Positions 25,635 to 34,590 are shown, counted from the stretch's first letter. The stretch: 64,000 nt of DNA from Celeribacter sp. HF31 (GCF_011806455.1 NZ_JAATOT010000005.1:1-64000), one strand, 5' to 3'. Notes: generated by a model not told the origin, from the letters alone. Program-made: numbers and translations.

Positions 25635-27019
25635 CCTCTCCCGACATCGCCATTATCGGCGGCGGAAACGCGGCGCTTTGCGCGGCCATCACGGCCGCCG
25701 AGGCAGGTGCGCGCGTCCTGATCCTCGAGACCGCGCCCAAATCCTATCGCGGCGGCAACTCCCGCCACACCCGCAACTTTCGCTGTATGCACCATGGCCC
25801 GCTCGGCCCGCTGGTCGACAGCTACACCGAAGAGGAATACCTTGCCGACCTGATGAAGGTCACCGGCGGCAAGACCGACGAAGGGTTGGCGCGACTGGCC
25901 ATCCGTACGTCCGAAGAATGCCTGCCGTGGATGGAAGAACACGGCGTCCGCTTTCAGCCGTCGCTCTCGGGGACGCTGTCACTGGCGCGGACGAATGCCT
26001 TTTTCCTTGGTGGTGGCAAAAGCCTTGTGAACGCTTATTACCGCACGGCTGAAAAGCTGGGTGTGCAGGTCGAATACGAAGCCGCCGTCACGCATCTGGA
26101 ACTGGACGAAGATCGCGTCACCCGCATCGACTACACTCAGAACGGTCAGACGCATACGATCGCGCCGAAATCCGTGGTCGTCGCCTCTGGCGGCTTTCAG
26201 GCCGATACCGACTGGCTTGCCCGTGCCTGGGGACCGGCGGCAAAGAATTTCCTGATCCGCGGCACGCCCTATAACCGTGGGGTCGTTCTGGCCGATCTTC
26301 TGGATCAGGGGATCGAACAGGTCGGCGACCCGACCCAGTGTCACGCCGTCGCCATCGACGGGCGCGCGCCGAAATTCGACGGTGGTATTGTCACGCGACT
26401 GGACTGCGTGCCGTTTTCCATCGTGGTGAACAAGGACGCCCAACGGTTCTACGACGAGGGCGAGGACGTTTGGCCCAAGCGCTACGCCATCTGGGGGCGC
26501 CTTGTCGCGGCGCAGCCCGATCAGGTGGGATACGTGATCATCGACGCCAAGTCGCTGGAACTGTTCATGCCGTCTGTTTTCCCGCCGATCAAGGCGGACA
26601 CGCTGGAGGAACTGGCCGACAAGATGGGCTTGCCCGCCGACGCGCTGGTGCAAACCGTGAGTGAGTTCAACGATGCCTGCGGCGATACCTCCAATTTTCA
26701 CCCGACAGAGCTCGATGGCGTCACCACCACGGGCCTCACCCCGGCCAAGACGAACTGGGCCCGCCCGATCACTGAACCGCCGTTCTATGGCTACTCGCTG
26801 CGCACTGGCGTGACGTTTACCTATCTCGGCCTGAAGGTCGACGAGCATGCACAATGCTCCATCGGCAACCGCCCCGTCACAAACCTCTGGGCGGCGGGCG
26901 AAACCATGGCCGGGTCGATCCTCGGCCAAGGCTATCTCGCCGGATTCGGCATGACCATTGGAACCGTCTTTGGACGCATCGCAGGCAAGGAGGCCGCGGC
27001 CCATGCAAATGCAAACTGA
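25631..27019 (+). CDS. tcuA: FAD-dependent tricarballylate dehydrogenase TcuA
   Basis: A 462-residue flavoprotein of the succinate dehydrogenase/fumarate reductase family. FAD-binding N-terminus DIAIIGGGNAALCAAITA followed by ETAPKSYRGGNSRHTRNFR, and the C-terminal LWAAGETMAGSILGQGYLAGFG, are characteristic of TcuA, which oxidises tricarballylate to cis-aconitate. The start is TTG at 25631, supported by GGAG seven bases upstream. It overlaps gntR upstream and tcuB downstream, so the three are translationally coupled. Substrate is inferred from family; related enzymes may use other saturated tricarboxylates. Confidence 0.88.
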   Translation: MTSPDIAIIGGGNAALCAAITAAEAGARVLILETAPKSYRGGNSRHTRNFRCMHHGPLGPLVDSYTEEEYLADLMKVTGGKTDEGLARLAIRTSEECLPWMEEHGVRFQPSLSGTLSLARTNAFFLGGGKSLVNAYYRTAEKLGVQVEYEAAVTHLELDEDRVTRIDYTQNGQTHTIAPKSVVVASGGFQADTDWLARAWGPAAKNFLIRGTPYNRGVVLADLLDQGIEQVGDPTQCHAVAIDGRAPKFDGGIVTRLDCVPFSIVVNKDAQRFYDEGEDVWPKRYAIWGRLVAAQPDQVGYVIIDAKSLELFMPSVFPPIKADTLEELADKMGLPADALVQTVSEFNDACGDTSNFHPTELDGVTTTGLTPAKTNWARPITEPPFYGYSLRTGVTFTYLGLKVDEHAQCSIGNRPVTNLWAAGETMAGSILGQGYLAGFGMTIGTVFGRIAGKEAAAHANAN

Positions 27020-28070
27020 TTTTCTGGAAGAGGCCCGCCGTCAGGCCGAGATTTGCAACGCCTGTCGGTATTGCGAGGGCTATTGTTCCGTCTTCCCCGC
27101 CCTGCACGCCGAACGCGCGTTCAGCGATGGGGATCTGACGCAACTGGCGAACCTCTGTCACAATTGCCGGGGCTGCTACTACGCTTGCCAATACACCGCG
27201 CCGCATGAATTCGACTTGAACCTGCCGCAGGCGCTGGCGAACGTGCGCCAGGACAGCTGGGAAGAGCTTGCCTTTCCCCGCGCCGCAGGGAAGGCGTTTC
27301 AGAAAAACGGTGTGCTGATTGCCATCGCGGCCGTCATCGGCTTTGCCCTGTTGTTCTGGGCCGCTCGCGCCCTGAGTTCTGCCGGAGGCGAGGGCTTCTA
27401 TGCCGTTCTTTCGCACAATGCGATGGTGGCGATCTTCTTGCCGGCTTTCCTGTTCCCGCTGTTCAGTATCGCGGTCAGCTTGCGCCGCTACTGGCGGCAC
27501 ATCGGGGCCGGTCCCTTCCGCCCCGCGCATCTGTTCGAGGCGTTCCGGCAGGCCGCCAATATGAAGGACCTCAAGGGCGGGCACGGCGACGGCTGCAATT
27601 TCGAGGATGAGGACCGCTTTACCCACGCCCGGCGCGCGGTGCATCAGGCGATAATGTACGGCTTTCTGTTGTGTTTTGCCTCCACCAGTGTCGCGACCGT
27701 GATGCACTACGTGTTCGACATGCCCGCGCCCTATGGGCTTTTGTCGCTGCCCAAATTGCTGGGCGTTTCCGGCGGTCTTTTGCTTGTGGTGGGCTGCATC
27801 GAGATGATCCGCCTGAAGCTGCGTTCGGACCGGTCCTTGGGCGCAACTGCCGCCTTTGGCGGAGAGGTGGCCTTTGTCGGATTGCTGGGCTTTGTCGGCT
27901 TCAGTGGACTTGCACTCTACGCGCTGGGTCAAACGACGGTCATGCCGACCCTCCTTGCGATCCATCTCGGCGCCGTTCTCGCGTTCTTCCTGCTAACGCC
28001 CTTCACCAAAATGGCGCATGGGTTCTACAGGTTGACCGCTCTGACGGCTGAGGCCGGTCGAAAAGGCTGA
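27003..28070 (+). CDS. tcuB: Tricarballylate utilisation 4Fe-4S membrane protein TcuB
   Basis: A 355-residue protein with two N-terminal cysteine clusters (CNACRYCEGYC near residue 15 and CHNCRGCYYAC near 55) for [4Fe-4S] centres, then about six transmembrane helices with conserved His residues that could bind haem. TcuB re-oxidises the reduced FAD of TcuA and delivers electrons to the membrane quinone pool. AAGGAGG before ATG 27003 inside the end of tcuA sets the start. It is the last gene of the island; after it comes repeat-derived spacer. Confidence 0.88.
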   Translation: MQMQTDFLEEARRQAEICNACRYCEGYCSVFPALHAERAFSDGDLTQLANLCHNCRGCYYACQYTAPHEFDLNLPQALANVRQDSWEELAFPRAAGKAFQKNGVLIAIAAVIGFALLFWAARALSSAGGEGFYAVLSHNAMVAIFLPAFLFPLFSIAVSLRRYWRHIGAGPFRPAHLFEAFRQAANMKDLKGGHGDGCNFEDEDRFTHARRAVHQAIMYGFLLCFASTSVATVMHYVFDMPAPYGLLSLPKLLGVSGGLLLVVGCIEMIRLKLRSDRSLGATAAFGGEVAFVGLLGFVGFSGLALYALGQTTVMPTLLAIHLGAVLAFFLLTPFTKMAHGFYRLTALTAEAGRKG

Positions 28071-28079
28071 GGTGACGTC

Positions 28080-28340
28080 CGACAATTCTCGAGAGCGAAA
28101 CGTCAGCGTTTCATGCTTTGCGGACATTCGTGATCCTTGCAGCGAATGTCCGGTTTCCGCCGTTGGTGTCGATCGAGCGGGCGCCGGTCTTGGTTCTCGC
28201 CCGAATGTCCGCTTCCATGGTGCGGCTTGGGCGCTTTCGCAAGTGCAGAGAATGACCGCAATCTGCCCTTCGTGCAGGCGCTCTGTGTCATGCTGCGCCA
28301 GCAACGAAGGTCGCAGAAGGGCTGGGAGCAGCCATTGTTG
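28080..28340. repeat. Dispersed intergenic repeat, copy D
   Basis: Spacer after tcuB with gcggacattcgtgatccttgcagcgaatgtccggtttccgccgttggtgtc and a second cgaatgtccgcttccatggtgcggcttgggcgc (described here in parts). The unit gaatgtccg-ytt occurs twice within the copy and again in copy A, giving it an internal tandem look. The strand has no supported gene; 28341-28494 next to it is also non-coding, with a C-rich run near 28461. Confidence 0.5.
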
Positions 28341-28494
28341 TTAAGTGTTAAAGAGGTCAGTTCACACTTCTCGTTCGCACGTGAACTAAACCGCAGCCGC
28401 AAGGGTGGGTAGGTTGCGACGGTTGTCTGCTCCCGCAACCAAGGTCGAATAATCCACACTCCCCCCCAAAAAACCATATCAACAAGGTCTTGCC

Positions 28495-28911
28495 TTAAAA
28501 CCTCAATAAAGAGAAGATCAAGGCAGGTTGGGGCTGTGGAATGGCCTGTTCCAAGGCATCAAGCACAATTCCAGCATGGGCGGACCTCCTGACCCGCCAG
28601 CCAACGATGCGCCGGGCAAAATGTATCGACCACGAAAACCACATAGACGCCCCCTTGCCTGGTCGCCACACAGGTGAGGTCTCTGACCCTGAGTATGTTC
28701 GGTGCCGGGCCTTGATTTGCCTGTTCACCTTGTCCAGTGGCACGGTTGTTTTTGTCAGGGATCGTCGTTTATGCGGCTTGCCCCGAATGGCGCCCTGCGC
28801 GCCCAAATCCTTCATCAACCGGGCTAACTCGCATCGGGCCATATCAAAACCCTCCCGCCGCAGCTGACTGCACCGCTCACGTTCTTCACTTGAAAAGGCT
28901 GCGCTCAACAT
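28495..28911 (-). pseudogene. IS3-family transposase (OrfB) remnant, double frameshift
   Basis: Minus-strand relic of an IS3-family DDE transposase. In one frame it reads ARLMKDLGAQGAIRGKP and LDKVNRQIKA, then the homology moves to the next frame (APNILRVRDLTCVATRQGG, VVFVVDTF), and returns to the first for ARRIVGWRVRRSAHAGIVLDALEQA. Two of the DDE acidic residues can be recognised in the shifted segment; the third, OrfA and both terminal inverted repeats are missing. It overlaps the 3' end of the adjacent glycosyltransferase gene by 26 bases, so the insertion or its decay may have replaced that gene's original end. Non-functional. Confidence 0.8.
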
Positions 28912-29830
28912 AGTCCGCAGGCAGCCGCCGTTTCTTGCGGCCGAGAAAACGGCTCATTCCCGCGCCTCCCGCATGAATGTAGTCTTGTTCTCTCAGGCGA
29001 CAGATCTGCCGTTGAAGCCCCAAATTCCACCCCAAAAGCATGACTTTTTCTACGGAGCGTGCATAAAGCGACCAGTGCAGGGCGGAGCCATTCAGGCCGG
29101 CGATGACACGGGCACGGGAGACGAGATCAAGCTGCTCCGCGATGGTCATGTTTTCCGGGTACACAATTGTGAAGCCGTGACGCTTGAACATGGTTTCAAG
29201 CTCCGCCTCCTCAAGCCCGGCGCGTTGGACATTATTCACAAGTTTGCCGCGGCTGAAATAAATGTCGAGATCAGGCGTCGTCTTGGACAGGGACAGTTGT
29301 TTGTCTAACACCTCTGCGACAAAGGGAGCGTATTGGTATTTCTTCACGAAGGCAGGCCGTGGCAGATAGAGATTTTCAATGGCGACGGGAGTGTCGACCA
29401 AATGAAACCGCTGGCAGTCGAGCCCGAGAAGGCCCAGGAAATAGGTGATGTAAGACGGCAGAGCGTTGAAGTCTTCGTGCGCACTCAGGGATTGGAAATA
29501 GATGGGACGCGGATCGTCGGGCCCCAGCTCATTGCAAATCGTCGCCAGGTTCGGCAGCGTTTCCGTGATGAAATGACCGAAATGGGAAAACCACACGCCG
29601 CCGTAGATCGCATCGGAAACATCATAGGCCTCAGTCATCGCGGAAATCCGGCTTTTGGGCACGAGTTGCGTGCTACGACTTGAGCCCAACACATGCCAGC
29701 CACGCAAACGCCGACCGTCGTCGTGGTACAGACCGCCATCGACCCAACCGACGCTGTTGCGATCAAAAGGGCGAATGCGGATGTTGTGTTCGATGCGGGG
29801 AAATCCGTTGAACTGCTGCGTGTGGGTCAT
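28886..29830 (-). CDS. Glycosyltransferase family 61 protein
   Basis: A 314-residue GT61/DUF563-type glycosyltransferase. Recognisable pieces are GGVWFSHFGHFITETLPNL near residue 78, DIYFSRGKLVNN near 190, the RHGFTIVYPENMTIAEQ segment, and GLNGSALHWSLYA near 245. Such enzymes transfer sugars onto surface polysaccharides or glycans; bacterial members usually lie in capsule or LPS loci. The C-terminus (RLPADYVERSLFK) runs into the IS3 relic and may not be original, so the protein could be slightly truncated, but the recognisable core is whole. It is followed on the same strand, upstream, by gtrA and the UbiA-like gene. Confidence 0.8.
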   Translation of the reverse strand: MTHTQQFNGFPRIEHNIRIRPFDRNSVGWVDGGLYHDDGRRLRGWHVLGSSRSTQLVPKSRISAMTEAYDVSDAIYGGVWFSHFGHFITETLPNLATICNELGPDDPRPIYFQSLSAHEDFNALPSYITYFLGLLGLDCQRFHLVDTPVAIENLYLPRPAFVKKYQYAPFVAEVLDKQLSLSKTTPDLDIYFSRGKLVNNVQRAGLEEAELETMFKRHGFTIVYPENMTIAEQLDLVSRARVIAGLNGSALHWSLYARSVEKVMLLGWNLGLQRQICRLREQDYIHAGGAGMSRFLGRKKRRLPADYVERSLFK

Positions 29831-29927
29831 GTTTCGGGCTTTTTAGGCTAAATGTTTTGTCTTGAACGATGCTCAGCCGGAGGTGAGCTCTTTTGCTTCA
29901 TGGCTGTGGTGCAAGAGAAAGTCGAGT

Positions 29928-30347
29928 CTACCCCTGAGTGATTTGAAAGACGAAGCGGCGATCCAGATGGAATTTCACGACATATCCGATGCCAAGGCCC
30001 AGGATCGCACCGATTTCGCGCGCCATTGTACTGTGCCAGATCGCCCAGGCGCCGGCTTCCATGCCCCAGAAAATGGCCGTGGTGATCAGTCCCATCGCCG
30101 TATAGAGCCCGAATTTGCGGCCATGAGCCCGCGCGCCGGTTTCCAGGTCGAAAAAAATCCAACGCTTGTCGAGCAGGTATTTCACCACAAGCCCGATGCC
30201 GGTGCCGAAGATCATCGCCACAAACAACCCCTTGGGCCAAACCCCCAAAACCATGCGTTGCGCACCGAGATTGGCAAGTGTCGCCAGAATGGCAAAGCCC
30301 GCATAGCGCAGCACCAGCGCAGAGGTCGACAGGTGGGGCGACGTCAC
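29928..30347 (-). CDS. GtrA-like family membrane protein
   Basis: A 139-residue four-helix GtrA-family protein (LRYAGFAILATLANLGAQRM at the start, FGTGIGLVVKYLLDKRWIF in the middle, GLGIGYVVKFHLDRRFVF at the end). GtrA proteins are thought to help flip polyprenyl-phosphate-linked sugars across the inner membrane. The start is taken as GTG 30347, which overlaps the stop of the upstream UbiA-like gene as GTGA; a longer reading would overlap that gene by more than 130 bases. Coupling to a polyprenyl-transferase fits a lipid-sugar pathway. Confidence 0.8.
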   Translation of the reverse strand: MTSPHLSTSALVLRYAGFAILATLANLGAQRMVLGVWPKGLFVAMIFGTGIGLVVKYLLDKRWIFFDLETGARAHGRKFGLYTAMGLITTAIFWGMEAGAWAIWHSTMAREIGAILGLGIGYVVKFHLDRRFVFQITQG

Positions 30348-31789
30348 AGCGAAGTGCCCGCAAATCCGGCGCCGAGAATGAGCGCGAAACAGATCAGGCT
30401 GACCCGGTCCTTGGCGGCGTAGAGCACCGGATCGTCGTTCATTTTGCCACGATGCGTTGTCATCACCATGCGGCTCAGCCAATACAAAAGCACCAGACAG
30501 GCGCCCCAGAGATAGCCCGGCTGACTATAGAGCTGCGCGATTTGCGGCGAGCTGATGTAGAGCGCCATGACCAGTACGGAGACATAGCCGGAGGCGAGCG
30601 CCATCATGGTCACGATCGGCACGTCATCGACATGGTAGCCGCGCCCATGGGCTTTGAGCTTGCCGGATTTGAGGCCGTCCACCAGCTCCGCCTGACGTTT
30701 GACGGCCGCGAGCGAGAAAAAGAAGAAAATCGAAAAGGCCAGAAGCCAGACCGACATCGGGATCGCGGAACTGGTGCCCCCCGCGAGAATGCGAATGGTG
30801 TACAGCCCGGCCAGTGCAAAGATGTCGACCACAAGCTGGCGTTTGAGACGCAGCGAATAGGCCATGGTCAGGACATAGTAGGCCACCATCACCTCGAGAA
30901 ACGGCAGGCCGAGCCAGATCGCCGGGATCAGCCCCGCGAGCAAAAGCGAGACGGCCATGACCGTGCCCCGTGCGATGGGAATCGTCCCCGCCGCAAAGGG
31001 GCGCAAGCGTTTGCGCGGATGTGCCCGATCGCCCTTCAGATCCAGCAAGTCATTGAGAACATAGACCGAAGACGCGATCAGACTGAAGGAGACAAAGGCG
31101 ACGAGCGCTCTGAAAAAGACCATCGCGCTCAGGTCATGCGCGGCCAGCATCGGAAAGAAAATCAGGATGTTTTTCAGCCATTGATGCGGGCGGATGGCCT
31201 TGAAATAGGGGGTCAAATCCCGCGCGGGGCGGTCAATGTGCTCGATGGGACCGTCGCAGGTCACCTTGGATTTCAGCTCTGGCTTGGCGTTGACGGTGAT
31301 CGCGCCGCCCGCCACGGCCCAGATCGCCAAATCCGCCTCGTGATCGCCCATATAGGTGAACCCGCCCGTGCCGTAGTGTGAAACCAGCGTTTCGGCCTTG
31401 GCCGGGCCTTTGAGGTTTGCGGTGCCATCCGAACCGATCACATCATCGAACAGGCCGAGATGAGCGGCGATCTGATCGGCAAGCGCCTGATCCGTCGCCG
31501 TCACCAACGCGGTGCGCCCGCCGTTTGCCCGCCAGTCTTTCAACCGCGTCAGAACGCGCTCGTCATAGGGCAGGGTGGTGACATCGACATTGGAATTTTG
31601 CGCCAAAAGCCGTTTGAGCGCGGCCTTGCCTTTGGGCAGGGTGGCGGCGGCCCGAAATGGCAATTTCCAATCGCCCGCAAAGCCGGACCAGAAACTCTCA
31701 TACAACATATCGGAACGGAGCAAGGTGCCGTCGAGATCGACGATGAGGGTTTGAGAGTCCTGTTTCAAAACAATTTTCCGATCAGCCAC
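30344..31789 (-). CDS. HAD phosphatase-UbiA prenyltransferase fusion (DPPR-synthase-like)
   Basis: About 481 residues in two parts. The first 190 or so residues are a HAD-type phosphatase (LIVDLDGTLLRSD, ALVTATD, YMGDHEADLAIW). The remainder is a UbiA-family membrane prenyltransferase with IRPHQWLKN and the metal-binding NDLLDLKGDRAHPRKRLRP (cited for position), the form seen in decaprenyl-phosphate phosphoribosyl transferases. In mycobacteria separate transferase and phosphatase steps make decaprenyl-phosphoryl-ribose; here the fusion could do both. The start is uncertain: GTG 31789 is used, but TTG 31831 or TTG 31768 (with GGAAA upstream) are possible. Confidence 0.82.
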   Translation of the reverse strand: MADRKIVLKQDSQTLIVDLDGTLLRSDMLYESFWSGFAGDWKLPFRAAATLPKGKAALKRLLAQNSNVDVTTLPYDERVLTRLKDWRANGGRTALVTATDQALADQIAAHLGLFDDVIGSDGTANLKGPAKAETLVSHYGTGGFTYMGDHEADLAIWAVAGGAITVNAKPELKSKVTCDGPIEHIDRPARDLTPYFKAIRPHQWLKNILIFFPMLAAHDLSAMVFFRALVAFVSFSLIASSVYVLNDLLDLKGDRAHPRKRLRPFAAGTIPIARGTVMAVSLLLAGLIPAIWLGLPFLEVMVAYYVLTMAYSLRLKRQLVVDIFALAGLYTIRILAGGTSSAIPMSVWLLAFSIFFFFSLAAVKRQAELVDGLKSGKLKAHGRGYHVDDVPIVTMMALASGYVSVLVMALYISSPQIAQLYSQPGYLWGACLVLLYWLSRMVMTTHRGKMNDDPVLYAAKDRVSLICFALILGAGFAGTSL

Positions 31790-32031
31790 ACCACGTGGCC
31801 AGAGACTGCAAGCGGCACGTAAGGGTGTCAATGGCCAAGCAGGGAACCGCGCGCATTGACGATGCGGCTGTGGCCTTCACGCCCGCGCGTCACCGTCCGA
31901 AATCTTCCGGGGAGCGCGCGGGGGTGGTTCGGCACATTTGCATCACATGGGAGGCGTCGGTCCGAGTGCCAAAACTGCTGATCCGGAGCAACCAGAGAAG
32001 AAGATGAAACATTGTTTTTGGTCTCGCTTTA

Positions 32032-32892
32032 TCAGGCAAATCGTTTCGCGCCTGCGACGCAAAACACGGTGAACACGGTGCAGGCGACCATCTGCCAGGC
32101 GATGGGTTCGCCCAGCAGGAGCGCGGCCAGCAAAAGGCCGAAGAAGGGCTGCAAAAGCTGCAATTGTCCGACCTGCGAAATGCCGCCAAGTGCCAGGCCG
32201 CGATACCAGAACACGAAGCCGAGCATCATACTGAACAGGGCGACATAGCCGAGGCTGATCCAGGCCGGGGTGGAGACCGTGCCGAATGTTGCGGGCCAGG
32301 TGATCAGGCTGAGCCCGGCCATCACCGGAAGCGCAATCAAAAGCGCCCAGGAGATCACTTGCCACCCTCCCAGGCGGCGCGACAGGCTTGCACCTTCGGC
32401 ATAACCGAGACCGCAGATGGCAATCGCGGCCAGCATCAAGAGATCGCCGCGCAGTGAACCGCCCTCGCTCTGCGTCAGGGCAAATCCCGACACGGTCGCC
32501 GCGCCTAAAAGCGAAAAGACCCAGAAGGCGGGTTTGGGCCGTTCGCCTCCCCTGATCACGCCGAAGATCGCCGTGGCCAAGGGCAAGAGGCCGATAAAGA
32601 CGATGGAACGCGCCGCCGTGATGGATTGCAACGCCAGCGCCGTCAAAAGCGGAAAACCGATGACGACGCCCAGAGCGACGAGCCCGAGGGGCATCAGGTC
32701 GCGGCTTGCGGGGCGGCTTTGGCGCAGGGCCAAAAGGCACAAGAGCCCCAAAAGAGCGGCGATCACCGCGCGCGCGGAGGTCAGGAACAGCGGTGTGAAA
32801 TCACTCACAGCCACGCGTGTTGCGGGCAGGGAGCCGCTGAAAATGAGAACGCCCAGGAAGCCGCTGCCCCAGCCTGTCAGTTTGTGATCCAT
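32032..32892 (-). CDS. EamA/DMT-family transporter
   Basis: A 286-residue ten-helix EamA exporter. It begins MDHKLTGWGSGFLGVLIFSG and has family segments FTPLFLTSARAVIAALLGL and GLGYAEGASLSRRLGGWQVISW. A longer frame upstream passes through the operator region and is not used. The gene is divergent from a MocR-type regulator with a 12-base-arm palindrome in between, the usual arrangement for MocR-controlled transporters of amino acids, polyamines or vitamin B6-related compounds. The substrate is unknown. Confidence 0.85.
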   Translation of the reverse strand: MDHKLTGWGSGFLGVLIFSGSLPATRVAVSDFTPLFLTSARAVIAALLGLLCLLALRQSRPASRDLMPLGLVALGVVIGFPLLTALALQSITAARSIVFIGLLPLATAIFGVIRGGERPKPAFWVFSLLGAATVSGFALTQSEGGSLRGDLLMLAAIAICGLGYAEGASLSRRLGGWQVISWALLIALPVMAGLSLITWPATFGTVSTPAWISLGYVALFSMMLGFVFWYRGLALGGISQVGQLQLLQPFFGLLLAALLLGEPIAWQMVACTVFTVFCVAGAKRFA

Positions 32893-32963
32893 TTGTGTGT
32901 CGTCGATCTTTTTCGTGATTTTCTTCTGGGTATGCGCCGGAGGCCGATGTAGACAGAGACAAT

Positions 32964-32991
32964 CCCATACAATTCCACAGAACTGTATGGG
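32964..32991. promoter_or_regulatory. MocR-type operator palindrome
   Basis: CCCATACAATTC-caca-GAACTGTATGGG is a 12-base-arm inverted repeat with one mismatch in the spacer between the EamA gene and the MocR-like regulator. Its length, symmetry and divergent position suit the dimeric GntR-type DNA-binding domain encoded next to it. Confidence 0.7.
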
Positions 32992-33034
32992 AGCCATGAG
33001 CGATACAGTTGCACGAAGCAGGCGGAGGCTTGGA

Positions 33035-34420
33035 ATGGCAGGCACGAAAACGGATCATCTGATGCAGGTTCTGCGCGACAGGATTGCCACGCGTGCGCTG
33101 GGGCCGGGGGATCGCATGCCCTCGATCCGACGTTTTGCCGGTCAGATGAATGTGTCGCCTTCGACCGTGGTCGAGGCCTATGACCGCCTTGCCGCCGAGG
33201 GGGTGATCAGCGCCAAACGCGGCTCCGGGTTTTATGTGTCGAACAGCAACCTGCCGCCGATGAAGCTGACGCAGGCGCGTTCGCCACAGGCGCGCAATGT
33301 CGATCCGTTCTGGGTGTCGCGCCAGTCGCTCGATGCGCGCCCCGGTGCGCTCCAACCGGGCTGCGGCTGGTTGCCGGAGGACTGGATGCCTCAGGAGGCC
33401 CTGCGCAAGGGGCTGCGCGCGGTGGCAAAAAGCGAGGCGGCGATCCTGACCAATTACGCCTCGGCGCGCGGGTCTATGGTGTTGCGGCGCAGCTTGCTTG
33501 GGCGGTTCTCAGAGGAAACGCTGAACGCCTCGCCGGAGCAGCTCATGCTGACGGCCTCGGCCTCTCAGGCGATGGACCTGATCTGCCGCCTGCTGCTGCG
33601 GCCCGGCGATACGGTGCTGGTCGACGATCCGGGGTATTTCAATTTTCGGGCGCTGTTGCGTGCCCATCAGGTCAACATCATTGGTATGCCCTACACGCCG
33701 CAGGGGCCGGATCTGGCGGCGTTCGAAGCCGCATTGGCGCAGGCGCCACGGCTCTACCTGACCAATTCCGCATTGCACAATCCGACGGGCGCCACGATGT
33801 CGCCGCAGGTGGCACATCAGCTTTTGACTCTGGCCGCCGCGCATGAGTTGACCATCGTCGAGGACGACACATTCGTCGATCTCGAACCGGAGCCCTCGCC
33901 CCGGCTGGCGGTGCTCGATGGGCTCAATCGGGTGCTCAGGATTGGCGGATTTTCCAAGACGCTTTCGGCCTCGGTGCGCTGCGGCTATATCGCCGGGCGG
34001 GCCGATTGGATCGAGGCGCTGGTCGACCTTCAGGTGGCAACGAGTTTTGGTGGGCCAAGCCCGGTGGCGACCGAGTTGCTGGCCCATGTGCTGACCGGCG
34101 GCATGTATCGGAAACACCTCGCTGAACTGCATCGCCGTCTGGCGGGCGCGCGCAAATCGGTTGTCGCACAGCTTGCGCCTTTGGGAATTACGCCTTGGGT
34201 TCTGCCGCGCGGGGGATTCTATCTCTGGTGCCGCTTCCCCGAAGGCTGTGACACGGGCGAGATCGCGCAACGAGCGATGGCGGAGAATGTGGTGCTGGCC
34301 CCCGGCAATGTGTTCAGCCCCTCGCAAACAGCGGCGGGTTTCATGCGGTTCAACGTCACGCAAATGCGCGATCCGCGGGTCTATGAGGTACTCGAGCGCG
34401 CCATGTCTGAACAAGCGTGA
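33035..34420 (+). CDS. MocR/PdxR-type PLP-dependent transcriptional regulator
   Basis: A roughly 461-residue chimeric regulator: an N-terminal GntR winged helix (DHLMQVLRDRIATRALGPGD, MPSIRRFAGQMNVSPSTVVEAYDRL) joined to a fold-type I aminotransferase-like domain. The PLP lysine is in RIGGFSKTLSASVRCGYI, with DDPGYFNF, NSALHNPTGATMSP and GGFYLWCRFPEG also recognisable. It binds PLP and an amino compound rather than catalysing transamination. ATG 33035 has CGGAGG six bases upstream and is preferred; ATG 32996 would add 13 residues but has a poorly spaced site and abuts the operator. It probably controls the divergent EamA exporter. Confidence 0.87.
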   Translation: MAGTKTDHLMQVLRDRIATRALGPGDRMPSIRRFAGQMNVSPSTVVEAYDRLAAEGVISAKRGSGFYVSNSNLPPMKLTQARSPQARNVDPFWVSRQSLDARPGALQPGCGWLPEDWMPQEALRKGLRAVAKSEAAILTNYASARGSMVLRRSLLGRFSEETLNASPEQLMLTASASQAMDLICRLLLRPGDTVLVDDPGYFNFRALLRAHQVNIIGMPYTPQGPDLAAFEAALAQAPRLYLTNSALHNPTGATMSPQVAHQLLTLAAAHELTIVEDDTFVDLEPEPSPRLAVLDGLNRVLRIGGFSKTLSASVRCGYIAGRADWIEALVDLQVATSFGGPSPVATELLAHVLTGGMYRKHLAELHRRLAGARKSVVAQLAPLGITPWVLPRGGFYLWCRFPEGCDTGEIAQRAMAENVVLAPGNVFSPSQTAAGFMRFNVTQMRDPRVYEVLERAMSEQA

Positions 34421-34590
34421 TGCTGTTGTGCCGAGGGACGCGGAAGTAATTTCAACGGAGTGTCCGGCGCAAATCTGATCATCACGCAGGGTGCGGTGAG
34501 GGGCAGGCCTGAACTTTCAATCGTCAAGGGATATGTCGCCGGCCGGTTGCTAGTTCTTTCATCGCCGTGATTCCCGGGTGGCGCAGTTTG

